Positions 55,480 to 63,427 of a stretch of 64,000 nt of DNA are shown in pieces; the stretch's first letter is position 1, and every line of letters starts with the position of its first letter. Position numbers and translations under genes: made by a program. The DNA is from Paraburkholderia ginsengiterrae (GTDB lineage Bacteria > Pseudomonadota > Gammaproteobacteria > Burkholderiales > Burkholderiaceae): the NCBI RefSeq assembly GCF_001645125.1, contig NZ_LXKA01000330.1, forward strand, positions 1 through 64,000, in the 5' to 3' direction. The notes under the pieces are model-generated. The model saw only the letters and a list, made by a program, of their open reading frames with translations, was not told where the DNA came from and made no database searches.

Positions 55480-56196
55480 TTAGCTGCGCTGGTATCGGGT
55501 GAATTGTGCGTAGAGCATTTCCATCGTGGTGTTGCGGACGTCGCGATGAAGCGGCGAAGGCGGTGAGTGGTTGAGCGCGCGCAGCACCCAATCTCGCGGT
55601 GCGGTACCTACGTCGAGTGCGTTGATGCAGCCGGTGGCCTGCGCAAGATGGCCAAAGAACGTGCGGCCGCCCGCGGTGATCGCATGCGACAGGATCGCGC
55701 GATTCACCCCGCCGTGCAGAACCAGCAGCAAGGTGTCCCACGACGAGTCCTCGCGCAACGCCGTCACGGCGGGCAACACGCGATCGAACAGTTCGCCGAT
55801 GGTTTCGCCTTCGAGAAAGCGTGTGCTTTCCGGCACGATGCCGTCGAACACGCCGAGAAACGCGGCTTCGATATCCTGCGGTGGAATATCGTGGAGTTTG
55901 CCACCGCGAATCTCCTGCCACGCAGGCTCCACTTCGAGTTCGATCTGCTGGCCGGTCTCGGCCAATACGCGCCGCGCGGTCTCGATCGTGCGCGGCAAAC
56001 CGCTGACAATCACCCGGTCGAAGCGGATCTGCTGTTCGGCGAATACACGGCCGGCCGCGCTGGCCTGCTCGCGGCCGTTGGCGTTCAGTGGCACGGTGTC
56101 AGGATCGATCGCGCGGCCGGAGTCGTCGAAGTAGGTGACGTCGCCGTGCCGCATCAGGAAGATGCGGCGGCGTTTGGGCAATTGATAGTCTGGCAT
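55480..56196 (-). CDS. Histidine phosphatase family protein
   Basis: A 238-residue phosphoglycerate-mutase-like phosphatase. The catalytic RHG is at residues 16-18 (FLMRHGDVTYFD), a second Arg in VSGLPRTIETAR and the second catalytic His in LLLVLHGGVNRAI. It is located between the kinase and the enoyl-CoA hydratase genes with 20-22 base gaps, so it belongs to the operon; removal of a phosphate from a metabolite or shunt product is an inference. Confidence 0.88.
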   Translation of the reverse strand: MPDYQLPKRRRIFLMRHGDVTYFDDSGRAIDPDTVPLNANGREQASAAGRVFAEQQIRFDRVIVSGLPRTIETARRVLAETGQQIELEVEPAWQEIRGGKLHDIPPQDIEAAFLGVFDGIVPESTRFLEGETIGELFDRVLPAVTALREDSSWDTLLLVLHGGVNRAILSHAITAGGRTFFGHLAQATGCINALDVGTAPRDWVLRALNHSPPSPLHRDVRNTTMEMLYAQFTRYQRS

Positions 56197-56218
56197 GGTC
56201 CTTTAGTTCACTCTTCGT

Positions 56219-57007
56219 TCACTTGTAGACCGGCGCGCGTTTTTCGAGGAACGCGGAAATCCCTTCAAGGCCCTCGCGGTGGTGCAGCGACGCGACAAAA
56301 TTGTCGCGCTCCGTGATCAGATGGTCGGCGAGCGGTTGCGTAGCGGCCGAGCCGATCATCCCCTTGATGCGAGAGACTGAATTAGGCGAAATCTTGCCGA
56401 GTTCGTCGGCCCATGCAATCGCGGCGTCACGCACGGCGCCGGTCCTGGCCAGTTTGTTGACGACGCCGAGTTCATGCAAGCGCGCGGCCCCGATCGGTTT
56501 GCCTTCAATCAGCACCTCGGTGGCCAACTGGCGCGGCAGGGCTTGAGCGAGGAACCACGAGCCGCCGCCGTCGGGCGTCAGACCGACACGCGCATACGAC
56601 ATCACAAATTTGGCGTCGTCCGCGGCGACGATCAGGTCGCATGCGAGCGCGAGCGAGAATCCCGCGCCGGCGGCAGCGCCATCGACCGCGGCAATCACCG
56701 GCTTCGACGAAAGACGCAGCGCTGAAATCCATTCGCCGAGCAGGTCGATGCTTTCGGCTTGCACGGACGGTTCCTTCGCGCGGTTCTCGAGGAGACGGTT
56801 CAGATTGCCGCCCGCGCAGAAGAAGTTGTCCGCGCCGGTAATCACGATGGCGCGGATCGACGGATCGCGCTCCACCGATTCGAGCGCTTCGATACCGGCC
56901 GCGTACATGTCCGGATGCAGCGCGTTGCGGGCACCGGGGTTCGACAGCGTCAGGACTAGCGTCGATTCGCTTTCGGTCGGGCGCGAGGTCAGCAGTTCGG
57001 CGCTCAT
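56219..57007 (-). CDS. Enoyl-CoA hydratase/isomerase family protein (PaaG-like)
   Basis: A 262-residue crotonase-fold enzyme. Oxyanion-hole elements are in FFCAGGNLNRL (62-72) and AVDGAAAGAGFSLALACDL (107-125). In the catalytic loop VGLTPDGGGSWFL, Asp146 occupies the site used by isomerases such as PaaG and 3,2-enoyl-CoA isomerase, while the second glutamate of true hydratases is not evident. It may thus shift double bonds rather than hydrate. It overlaps the 3-hydroxyacyl-CoA dehydrogenase stop by four bases. Confidence 0.88.
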   Translation of the reverse strand: MSAELLTSRPTESESTLVLTLSNPGARNALHPDMYAAGIEALESVERDPSIRAIVITGADNFFCAGGNLNRLLENRAKEPSVQAESIDLLGEWISALRLSSKPVIAAVDGAAAGAGFSLALACDLIVAADDAKFVMSYARVGLTPDGGGSWFLAQALPRQLATEVLIEGKPIGAARLHELGVVNKLARTGAVRDAAIAWADELGKISPNSVSRIKGMIGSAATQPLADHLITERDNFVASLHHREGLEGISAFLEKRAPVYK

Positions 57008-58569
57008 TGTTGTGTCTCCTTTGACTGCGTGTCGATGTCGGCCGCGTCGCGTTGCGTCAGCGACAGGCCAAGTTGGGCTCGCCGAGCAAGCCAGGGTGAC
57101 GGACGGTAGCGAGGGTCGCCGAGGACGCTGAACATGTTGCTCAGAATCGCGAGGATAGTTGACGCGCCGAGCGCATCGCCGAGAGCAAGTGGTCCGCGCG
57201 GGTAGCCGAGGCCGAGCGTCACGGCGAGATCGATATCGTCCGGCGTGGCGATCTGCTTTTGCGCGATGTCGCAGCCGATATTCACGATGGTCGCCACCAC
57301 GCGTTGCGCGACGAAACCGGTCGAGTCGCGGATGACGGTGGCAGGTACGCCGTCCGCGGCGAAGAGTGCATGCGCCGAGTCGCGCACGGCACGCGTGGTG
57401 GCCGGCGTGGTCATCAGCGTGCGGCGTTGCGCGCCGGCGAGCGGGAAGAGGGTGTCGATAGCGACGACGCGGGTGGCGTCGAGCCCTTCGTCGACCGCGG
57501 CCGTGGTCGCGTCGTGGCCGAACGGCGTGACCACGATCAGCGAGTTCAACGCAGGCGTGACGCCTTCGTCGAGTGCCACACCGGCTTTGCCGATGAGTTG
57601 CACGACGGCGTCATGCGCATGCGGGTAACGCTTGCTGACCCACACGCTTGCCGGTAGCCCGGTTGGCGCGGGCGCTTCGGCGGGCACCAGCTGCTTGCCG
57701 TCCTCGTAGCGATAGAAGCCTTCACCCGTCTTGCGGCCGATCAGTCCGCCCGCGAGCCGCGTGCCGGTAATGGGCGACGGCGTGAAACGCGGTTCCTCGT
57801 AAAACTGGTGGTAGATCGACTCCATGACCGGATGTGATACGTCGAGCGCCGTCAGATCGAGCAATTCGAACGGCCCGAGGCGAAAGCCTGCCTGCTCGCG
57901 CATGATGCGGTCGATGTCGGCGAAGCTCGCTACACCTTCTCCGGCGACGCGCAGGCCCTCGGTATTCATGCCCCGCCCGGCGTGATTCACGATGAAGCCG
58001 GGCATATCTTTAGCGCGTACCGGCGTGTGGCCCATGCGGCGCGCGAGATCCATCAGCGCGTCGCCTGCTGCGGGATCGCCGCGCAGGCCGTCGATCACTT
58101 CGACGACCTTCATGAGCGGAACGGGGTTGAAAAAGTGGTAGCCGACCACGCGCGACGGGTCGGTGCAACCCGCGGCAATCGCGGTGATCGATAGCGAGGA
58201 CGTGTTGGATGCCAGCACGCAGCGCCCGCTCACCACTGTTTCGAGTTCGCGGAACAGCGCCTGCTTCACGTCGAGCTTCTCGACGATCGCCTCGACGACC
58301 AGATCGCAATCGGCGAGCTCGCCAATGACCTGCGCGCCGCTCACGTTCGCGAGCGCGGCGAGCGAGCGCGCCTGCTCGAGCTTGCCTTTGGCCGTCAGTT
58401 TGGCGAAAGTCTCGGCGAGGTAGTCGCGCGCGGCACCGATCGCAGCTGGGTTGGTGTCGTACAAACGCACGGTCAGGCCGGCTAGCGCGGCAATCTGGGC
58501 GATACCGCGGCCCATTGCCCCGGTTCCAACAATGCCGATAGTCTCGATGCTGAAATTGCGAGAGGTCAT
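57004..58569 (-). CDS. 3-hydroxyacyl-CoA dehydrogenase (PaaH/PaaC-like, duplicated C domain)
   Basis: A 521-residue NAD-dependent enzyme. The Rossmann motif GIVGTGAMGRGIAQIAALAG is near residues 12-31, and the catalytic His-Glu region follows in VVGYHFFNPVPLMKVVEVI. Two copies of the HCDH C-terminal helical domain are present (about 190-290 and 400-500), as in phenylacetate PaaH. It oxidises (S)-3-hydroxyacyl-CoA. Start: ATG 58569; another ATG at 58587 is in frame and cannot be ruled out. It is the first gene of the operon, downstream of a palindromic operator candidate. Confidence 0.9.
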   Translation of the reverse strand: MTSRNFSIETIGIVGTGAMGRGIAQIAALAGLTVRLYDTNPAAIGAARDYLAETFAKLTAKGKLEQARSLAALANVSGAQVIGELADCDLVVEAIVEKLDVKQALFRELETVVSGRCVLASNTSSLSITAIAAGCTDPSRVVGYHFFNPVPLMKVVEVIDGLRGDPAAGDALMDLARRMGHTPVRAKDMPGFIVNHAGRGMNTEGLRVAGEGVASFADIDRIMREQAGFRLGPFELLDLTALDVSHPVMESIYHQFYEEPRFTPSPITGTRLAGGLIGRKTGEGFYRYEDGKQLVPAEAPAPTGLPASVWVSKRYPHAHDAVVQLIGKAGVALDEGVTPALNSLIVVTPFGHDATTAAVDEGLDATRVVAIDTLFPLAGAQRRTLMTTPATTRAVRDSAHALFAADGVPATVIRDSTGFVAQRVVATIVNIGCDIAQKQIATPDDIDLAVTLGLGYPRGPLALGDALGASTILAILSNMFSVLGDPRYRPSPWLARRAQLGLSLTQRDAADIDTQSKETQQ

Positions 58570-58596
58570 TGTGTTGCTCGACTTCATGGTTATTTT

Positions 58597-58614
58597 AGAA
58601 TAGCACGATCGTGC
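58597..58614. promoter_or_regulatory. Palindromic operator and minus-strand -10 for the acyl-CoA operon
   Basis: GCACGATCGTGC (58603-58614) is an exact palindrome directly upstream, on the minus strand, of TATTCT (58597-58602; extended as TGCTATTCT). It sits between the divergent 3-hydroxyacyl-CoA dehydrogenase and GST genes. Site form suggests a TetR-type regulator; none is encoded nearby. Confidence 0.5.
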
Positions 58615-58695
58615 AATTTACTGGATGATTGATCGTAGACCGCCGCATTGAGTTTCACCGGCGGTCTCAACGAACCCAAAGGAAGGAGATACCCG

Positions 58696-59343
58696 ATGAT
58701 CAAGCTGTGCGGTGTCGCGTTTTCTAACTATTACAACAAAGTGAAGTTCGTGCTGCTCGAACACGGCATTCCGTTCGAGGAAGTGTTCGTGGTGCCCAGT
58801 CAGGAAGAGGCCATGCTCGAGCATTCGCCGCTCGGCAAGGTGCCTTATCTGCAGACGGAAGACGGCGACCTGTGTGAGTCGCAATGTATCGTCGAGTATC
58901 TGGCCGCGCGCTTTCCGGACAAGGCGATATTTTCTGCCGACCCTTGGGAAGCGGCCAAGGAGCGCGAACTGATCTTTTTCGTCGACGTGCATCTCGAACT
59001 GACCGTACGCAATCTCTACAAGGAAGCGTTCTTCGGCGGGACGGTGACCGATGCGACTAAAGGGCGTGTCGAGAAGCTGCTCACGCATCACATCGACGGC
59101 TTCAAGCGGATCGCGAAGTTCGGGCCGTATTTGCGCGGCGAGCGCTTCAGCGTAGCCGACACGGCAGGGTATGTGAGCTTGCCGCTGGTGGGCATGGCGA
59201 CGCAGACGATCTACGGCCGCGATTTCCTGCTCGACGCCGGCCTTGACTGGAAAAGCTATGTGAAGGCGATCAACGCCCGGCCGGCCGCGCAGCGGGTCAC
59301 CGAGGACCGCAAGGCGTACGTCGCCGCGTCGCGCAAGGCTTGA
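58696..59343 (+). CDS. Glutathione S-transferase family protein
   Basis: A 215-residue GST. The N-terminal thioredoxin-like domain begins IKLCGVAFSNYYNKVKFVLL, with Ser/Tyr residues near 10-13 as possible GSH ligands; HSPLGKVPYL and CESQCIVEYLA are the usual binding loops; the helical domain follows. GGAAGGAG precedes ATG 58696. It is divergent from the acyl-CoA operon and shares its regulatory gap, so common control is possible. Substrate unknown. Confidence 0.88.
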   Translation: MIKLCGVAFSNYYNKVKFVLLEHGIPFEEVFVVPSQEEAMLEHSPLGKVPYLQTEDGDLCESQCIVEYLAARFPDKAIFSADPWEAAKERELIFFVDVHLELTVRNLYKEAFFGGTVTDATKGRVEKLLTHHIDGFKRIAKFGPYLRGERFSVADTAGYVSLPLVGMATQTIYGRDFLLDAGLDWKSYVKAINARPAAQRVTEDRKAYVAASRKA

Positions 59344-59461
59344 TGGATTGCGCCGCTGACTCAATGGAGTTCGGCGCGGAGTTCGGCGGGCCACGCGAGC
59401 GGAGGCCGTTGCGCGACAGAGCGAGGAACGCGGGTTCGTTCGCTGCATCGCGCGGGACACG

Positions 59462-60634
59462 CTAGAGGCGCGCCAGCCGTTCGAGCGCGGTGGCGAGCGT
59501 GCTGTCCTGCTTGGCAAAACAGAAGCGCACCACACCCGACTCATGCGCCTCGTGATAGAACGCCGAGACCGGAATGGCCGCGACGCCGATTTCGCCGGTC
59601 AGCCATTGTGCGAATTCGGCTTCAGGTAGGTCGCTGATCGCCGAATAGTCGACGCACTGAAAGTACGTGCCCGTGCACGGCAGCAGCTTGAAGCGCGAAT
59701 TCGCGAGGCCCGCGCGGAAGAGGTCGCGCTTCTTCTGATAGAACGCCGGCAGATTGAGATAGGGTGCCGGATCCTTCATGTAGTCGGCGAGGCCGATCTG
59801 CATGGGCGTGTTGACCGTGAACACGTTGAACTGGTGCACCTTGCGGAATTCGGCGGTGAGCGCGGCCGGCGCCGCCACGTAGCCGACTTTCCAGCCCGTC
59901 ACGTGATAGGTTTTGCCAAAGCTCGACACCACGAAACTGCGCTGCGCCAATTCCGGATAACGCGCCACGCTTTCGTGCGGTGCGCCGTCGTAGACCATGT
60001 GTTCATATACTTCGTCCGACAGGATCAGCACGTTGGTGCCGCGCACGATCTCTTCGAGCTTGCGCATGTCTTCAGCGCGCCAGACGGTGCCAGTCGGATT
60101 GTGCGGCGTATTGATCAGCAGGAGCCGCGTTTTCGGCGTGATCGCGGCAGCGAGCTTGTCGAACGGGATGGCGTAGTCCGGCGCCTCGAGCGTGACGAAC
60201 ACCGGCTTGCCGCCGGCCAGCTCGATGGAGGGCACGTAGCTGTCGTAGGTCGGCTCGACCACGATCACTTCGTCGCCGGGGTGGACGGTGCACAGAATCG
60301 CGGTCAGCAAGGCTTGCGTGGCACCTGCCGTCACCGTGATTTCAGTGGTGGCGTCGTAGCGGCGTCCATACAGGTTCGCGATCTTGTCCGAGATCGCCTG
60401 ACGCAGCGGCGCGGCGCCGGCCATGGGCGGATACTGGTTGTGGCCCTCGCGCATGGCGTTCGCGACTGCATCGACAATTTTTGGATCGCAGTTGAAGTCA
60501 GGAAAGCCCTGGCCCAGATTCACCGCGCCTTTTTCGGCGGCGAGCGCGCTCATCACGGTGAAGATCGTTGTGCCGACGTCCGGCAGGCGGGACGGAAACG
60601 TGGGACTCGTGTGCGTGTCGTGCGGTGCATTCAT
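59462..60634 (-). CDS. Pyridoxal-phosphate aminotransferase, class I/II (methionine aminotransferase-like)
   Basis: A 390-residue fold-type I aminotransferase. Markers: NLGQGFPDFNCDP (about 38-50), the TAGATQALLTAI cofactor loop, LLINTPHNPTGTV (the Asn-Pro of the class), an ILSDEVYEHMVYDG stretch, and the PLP lysine in SSFGKTYHVTGWKVGY. N-terminal features match YbdL/kynurenine-oxoglutarate aminotransferase-like enzymes that use methionine or aromatic amino acids; the exact substrate is uncertain. Start ATG 60634; the frame extends to a TTG at 60670. Confidence 0.9.
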   Translation of the reverse strand: MNAPHDTHTSPTFPSRLPDVGTTIFTVMSALAAEKGAVNLGQGFPDFNCDPKIVDAVANAMREGHNQYPPMAGAAPLRQAISDKIANLYGRRYDATTEITVTAGATQALLTAILCTVHPGDEVIVVEPTYDSYVPSIELAGGKPVFVTLEAPDYAIPFDKLAAAITPKTRLLLINTPHNPTGTVWRAEDMRKLEEIVRGTNVLILSDEVYEHMVYDGAPHESVARYPELAQRSFVVSSFGKTYHVTGWKVGYVAAPAALTAEFRKVHQFNVFTVNTPMQIGLADYMKDPAPYLNLPAFYQKKRDLFRAGLANSRFKLLPCTGTYFQCVDYSAISDLPEAEFAQWLTGEIGVAAIPVSAFYHEAHESGVVRFCFAKQDSTLATALERLARL

Positions 60635-60777
60635 GGCGCTGTCCGGAGCGTGGGCGAGTGAGTGAGACAAAGGCGTCGTTTGATACGGATAAAGCCTGAT
60701 TGTAGGGAATCGCGGCGTAGTGTGCGTGCGGCAACTCTGCCGTTAGCCGTTTGGCCAGGGCCATATGAACTGCAGGG

Positions 60778-61275
60778 TCATACGGCTGCGGGTTCGCCGG
60801 CGGCGCTCAGGGAAGCGCCAATGGCGCTGACGAACGGCGCCGGTTGGGCAATCTGGAAACCGAAGTCGCGAGCAATCCGCTTGGCCAGTTTCAACACCGC
60901 GCGATCTTTCGAAATGAGCCAGTCAGCCTGCACGGCGTGCGCGAGTTCGAGAAACTTCTGGTCATCACGGTCTTTGCATTTGGGCAAGGGTCTGGCGTCT
61001 ACCGACGGCGCGGCGGGTTCGACCAGTTGGGCGAGCCGTGCAACGACCGCGAGCGCGGCAGTCTTGTCCACATTCCGATGCGCGAATTGCGGATAGTCCA
61101 GCACATAGGTGAGTTCGGCGAGGCAGCGTGCGTCGATCAGCGCGGCCAGCGCGCCGTTTTCAAGCGCTGCCGCGATCGGCCGCGTGTGCGGGTCGTCGAA
61201 CACGAGAATGTCGATCCACACATTGGAATCGAGGACGACGCGCAAAGCGCCGTGTGAAGCATGGGAACCGGGCAT
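60778..61275 (-). CDS. PIN-domain protein, putative toxin component (TIGR00305-like)
   Basis: A 165-residue PIN-domain RNase-like protein. The four acidic metal ligands are visible: Asp16 (VLDSNVWID), Glu54 (LAELTYVL), Asp105 (KDRDDQKFLELA) and Asp124 (ISKDRAVLKLA). No antitoxin gene is adjacent: the neighbours are an aminotransferase and divergent yaaA, 63 bases away. This family of stand-alone PIN proteins may be housekeeping nucleases rather than toxins. Confidence 0.85.
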   Translation of the reverse strand: MPGSHASHGALRVVLDSNVWIDILVFDDPHTRPIAAALENGALAALIDARCLAELTYVLDYPQFAHRNVDKTAALAVVARLAQLVEPAAPSVDARPLPKCKDRDDQKFLELAHAVQADWLISKDRAVLKLAKRIARDFGFQIAQPAPFVSAIGASLSAAGEPAAV

Positions 61276-61338
61276 TCGTTACAGTTACAATCTGGCTTTC
61301 GTCTTTGACCGCCAGGCACGGCGTGCCTGTAAGCCTCT

Positions 61339-62121
61339 ATGATAATCGTTCTGTCGCCGGCGAAATCGCTCGACTACGACACCCCGCCCCACGTTAAAAA
61401 GCACACGATCCCCGATTTTGTCGACGACGCGGCCGAATTGATCGGCGGATTGCGTCGTTTGTCGCCGCAGCAGATCGCCTCCCTGATGGACATATCCGAT
61501 CAGCTCGCGCACCTCAATTTCCAGCGTTACGCGGAATGGTCCCCCAAATTCGGCACGCACAACGCCAAACAGGCGGTGCTCGCCTTCAACGGCGACGTGT
61601 ACGAGGGCTTCAACGCGAAGACGTTGTCGGCGGCTGATCTGGACTATGCGCAGAACCACGTGCGCGTGTTGTCGGGCCTGTACGGCTTGCTGCGTCCGCT
61701 CGATCTGCTGCAGCCGTACCGGCTCGAAATGGGCACGCGCTTCGCCAATCCGCGTGGCAAGGATCTGTACGCGTTCTGGGGCGAGCGGATCACGCAGGCG
61801 CTGAACGCGCAACTGAAGAAAAACGCCGCGGCGTCCCGCGTGCTGGTGAATTGCGCGTCGGGCGAGTATTTCAAATCGGTCAAGCCGAAGCTGCTCGAAG
61901 CGCCGATTGTCACGCCGGTGTTCGAGGACTGGAAGGGTGGCCGTTACAAGATCATCAGCTTCCATGCCAAACGCGCGCGTGGCCTGATGGCGCGCTATGC
62001 CGTGGAAAACCGCCTCGACAACCCGGAACAGCTGAAGGACTTCGACGCCGAAGGCTATGCGTTCGACGCCGACGCCTCGAACGATGCCACTTACGTATTC
62101 CGCCGCCGCGTCGCTGAATAA
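61339..62121 (+). CDS. yaaA: Peroxide stress protein YaaA (DUF328)
   Basis: A 260-residue protein of the YaaA family. The family pattern is complete: [16 protein letters not shown] at the N terminus, [34 protein letters not shown] and, later, [12 protein letters not shown] and [15 protein letters not shown]. In E. coli YaaA lowers intracellular iron and limits DNA damage under peroxide stress. Start ATG 61339. It is followed by an M14 peptidase gene 35 bases on. Confidence 0.94.
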   Translation: MIIVLSPAKSLDYDTPPHVKKHTIPDFVDDAAELIGGLRRLSPQQIASLMDISDQLAHLNFQRYAEWSPKFGTHNAKQAVLAFNGDVYEGFNAKTLSAADLDYAQNHVRVLSGLYGLLRPLDLLQPYRLEMGTRFANPRGKDLYAFWGERITQALNAQLKKNAAASRVLVNCASGEYFKSVKPKLLEAPIVTPVFEDWKGGRYKIISFHAKRARGLMARYAVENRLDNPEQLKDFDAEGYAFDADASNDATYVFRRRVAE

Positions 62122-62156
62122 GCGTCTCGTCGACCACTCAAGCAGGAAAGAACATT

Positions 62157-63311
62157 ATGACGTTATCGATCACGAGTAATTTCGACGCGGGTGCGATCGA
62201 AGTGCTGTCCTGCGAAGACGCAGGCAATATCCGTTTGCGCGTGCGGCCGGACAGCCATGCCGAGTTCGCGCAGTGGTTTTACTTCCGGGTGTCGGGTGCG
62301 GCGGGCGAGCGCTGCGTGATGACCTTCGAGAATGCCGCCGCGTGTGCCTTCGCCGAAGGCTGGCGCGACTATCAGGCGGTGGCGAGCTATGACCGCGTGA
62401 ACTGGTTTCGCGTGCCCACGTCGTACGACGGCCGCGTGCTGACGATCGATCACACGCCGGATTTCGACCGGGTCTACTACGCGTATTTCGAGCCGTATAG
62501 CGAGGAGCGGCATTCTGAGTTTCTCGGCGCGGTGCAGCAGATGCCGCAGGCCACGCTGACGGAACTTGGCACGACGGTCGAAGGCCGGCCCATGTCGCTG
62601 CTTACGCTCGGCACGCCGCAAACCGGCGACACGCCCAAGAAGAAGGTCTGGCTGATCGCGCGCCAGCACCCTGGCGAGACAATGGCGGAGTGGTTTATCG
62701 AAGGGCTCGTGAAGCGGCTCGTGGGTTGGGGCGATTGGGCGGGAGACCCGGTTGCACGCAAGCTTTACGATCACGCGGTGTTCTATATCGTGCCGAACAT
62801 GAACCCGGATGGCAGCGTGCATGGCAATCTGCGCACCAACGCGGCCGGCGCGAATCTGAATCGCGAGTGGATGGAGCCGGACGCCGCGCGCAGCCCTGAA
62901 GTGCTGCTGGTGCGCGACGCGATCCACGCTACCGGTTGTGATCTGTTTTTCGATATCCACGGTGACGAGGCACTGCCCTACGTGTTCGTGGCCGGCTCCG
63001 AGATGTTGCCGGGTTTCACCGAACGGCAGGGAGTCGAGCAGAAGGCGTTTATCGAAGCCTTCAAGCACGCGAGCCCGGATTTCCAGGACAAGTACGGTTA
63101 TGCCGCGAGTAAATATCGCGAAGACGCGCTGAAGCTGGCGTCGAAGTACATCGGCAACGAATTCGGCTGCCTGTCGCTGACGCTGGAGATGCCGTTCAAG
63201 GACAACGCCAACCTGCCCGACGAGCGGGTGGGGTGGAGCGGAGAGCGTAGTGCGTCGCTTGGCGCCGCCATGCTGCAGGCGATCCTGCGGCATGTGGAGA
63301 CGTTTGCTTAA
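62157..63311 (+). CDS. M14 family metallocarboxypeptidase, cytosolic carboxypeptidase-like
   Basis: A 384-residue protein with a beta-sandwich N-terminal domain (about 1-115, a feature of cytosolic carboxypeptidases) and an M14 catalytic domain. Zinc ligands His171 and Glu174 are in RQHPGETMAEW and His268 is in FFDIHGDEALPY; the catalytic Glu344 is in SLTLEMPFKDN. The NMNPDGSVHGNLRTNAAG stretch is typical of M14. Related eukaryotic CCPs remove glutamates from tubulin; a Burkholderia homologue has a known structure, but the bacterial substrate is unknown. AGGAAAG precedes ATG 62157. Confidence 0.9.
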   Translation: MTLSITSNFDAGAIEVLSCEDAGNIRLRVRPDSHAEFAQWFYFRVSGAAGERCVMTFENAAACAFAEGWRDYQAVASYDRVNWFRVPTSYDGRVLTIDHTPDFDRVYYAYFEPYSEERHSEFLGAVQQMPQATLTELGTTVEGRPMSLLTLGTPQTGDTPKKKVWLIARQHPGETMAEWFIEGLVKRLVGWGDWAGDPVARKLYDHAVFYIVPNMNPDGSVHGNLRTNAAGANLNREWMEPDAARSPEVLLVRDAIHATGCDLFFDIHGDEALPYVFVAGSEMLPGFTERQGVEQKAFIEAFKHASPDFQDKYGYAASKYREDALKLASKYIGNEFGCLSLTLEMPFKDNANLPDERVGWSGERSASLGAAMLQAILRHVETFA

Positions 63312-63327
63312 ACCACGCACGTCGAAA

Positions 63328-63366
63328 AAAACGAGGCACGCACTTCACGGTGTGTGCCTCGTTTTC
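63328..63366. terminator. Bidirectional intrinsic terminator
   Basis: AAAACGAGGCACGCAC (63328-63343) pairs over 16 bp (one G-T) with GTGTGTGCCTCGTTTT (63350-63365), A- and T-tracts on both sides, between convergent genes. Confidence 0.85.
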
Positions 63367-63427
63367 TTTTGGGGTGGCTGTCGGCTCCGCGATTCTGGAC
63401 GGAGCGCGCTGCAGCCGGTATTGCCCG

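Noticed and set aside
55460-55921. Upstream extension of the kinase gene frame
   Set aside because: It lies inside the histidine phosphatase gene and encodes Arg-rich sequence; a GGAGGAG site marks the ATG at 55459.
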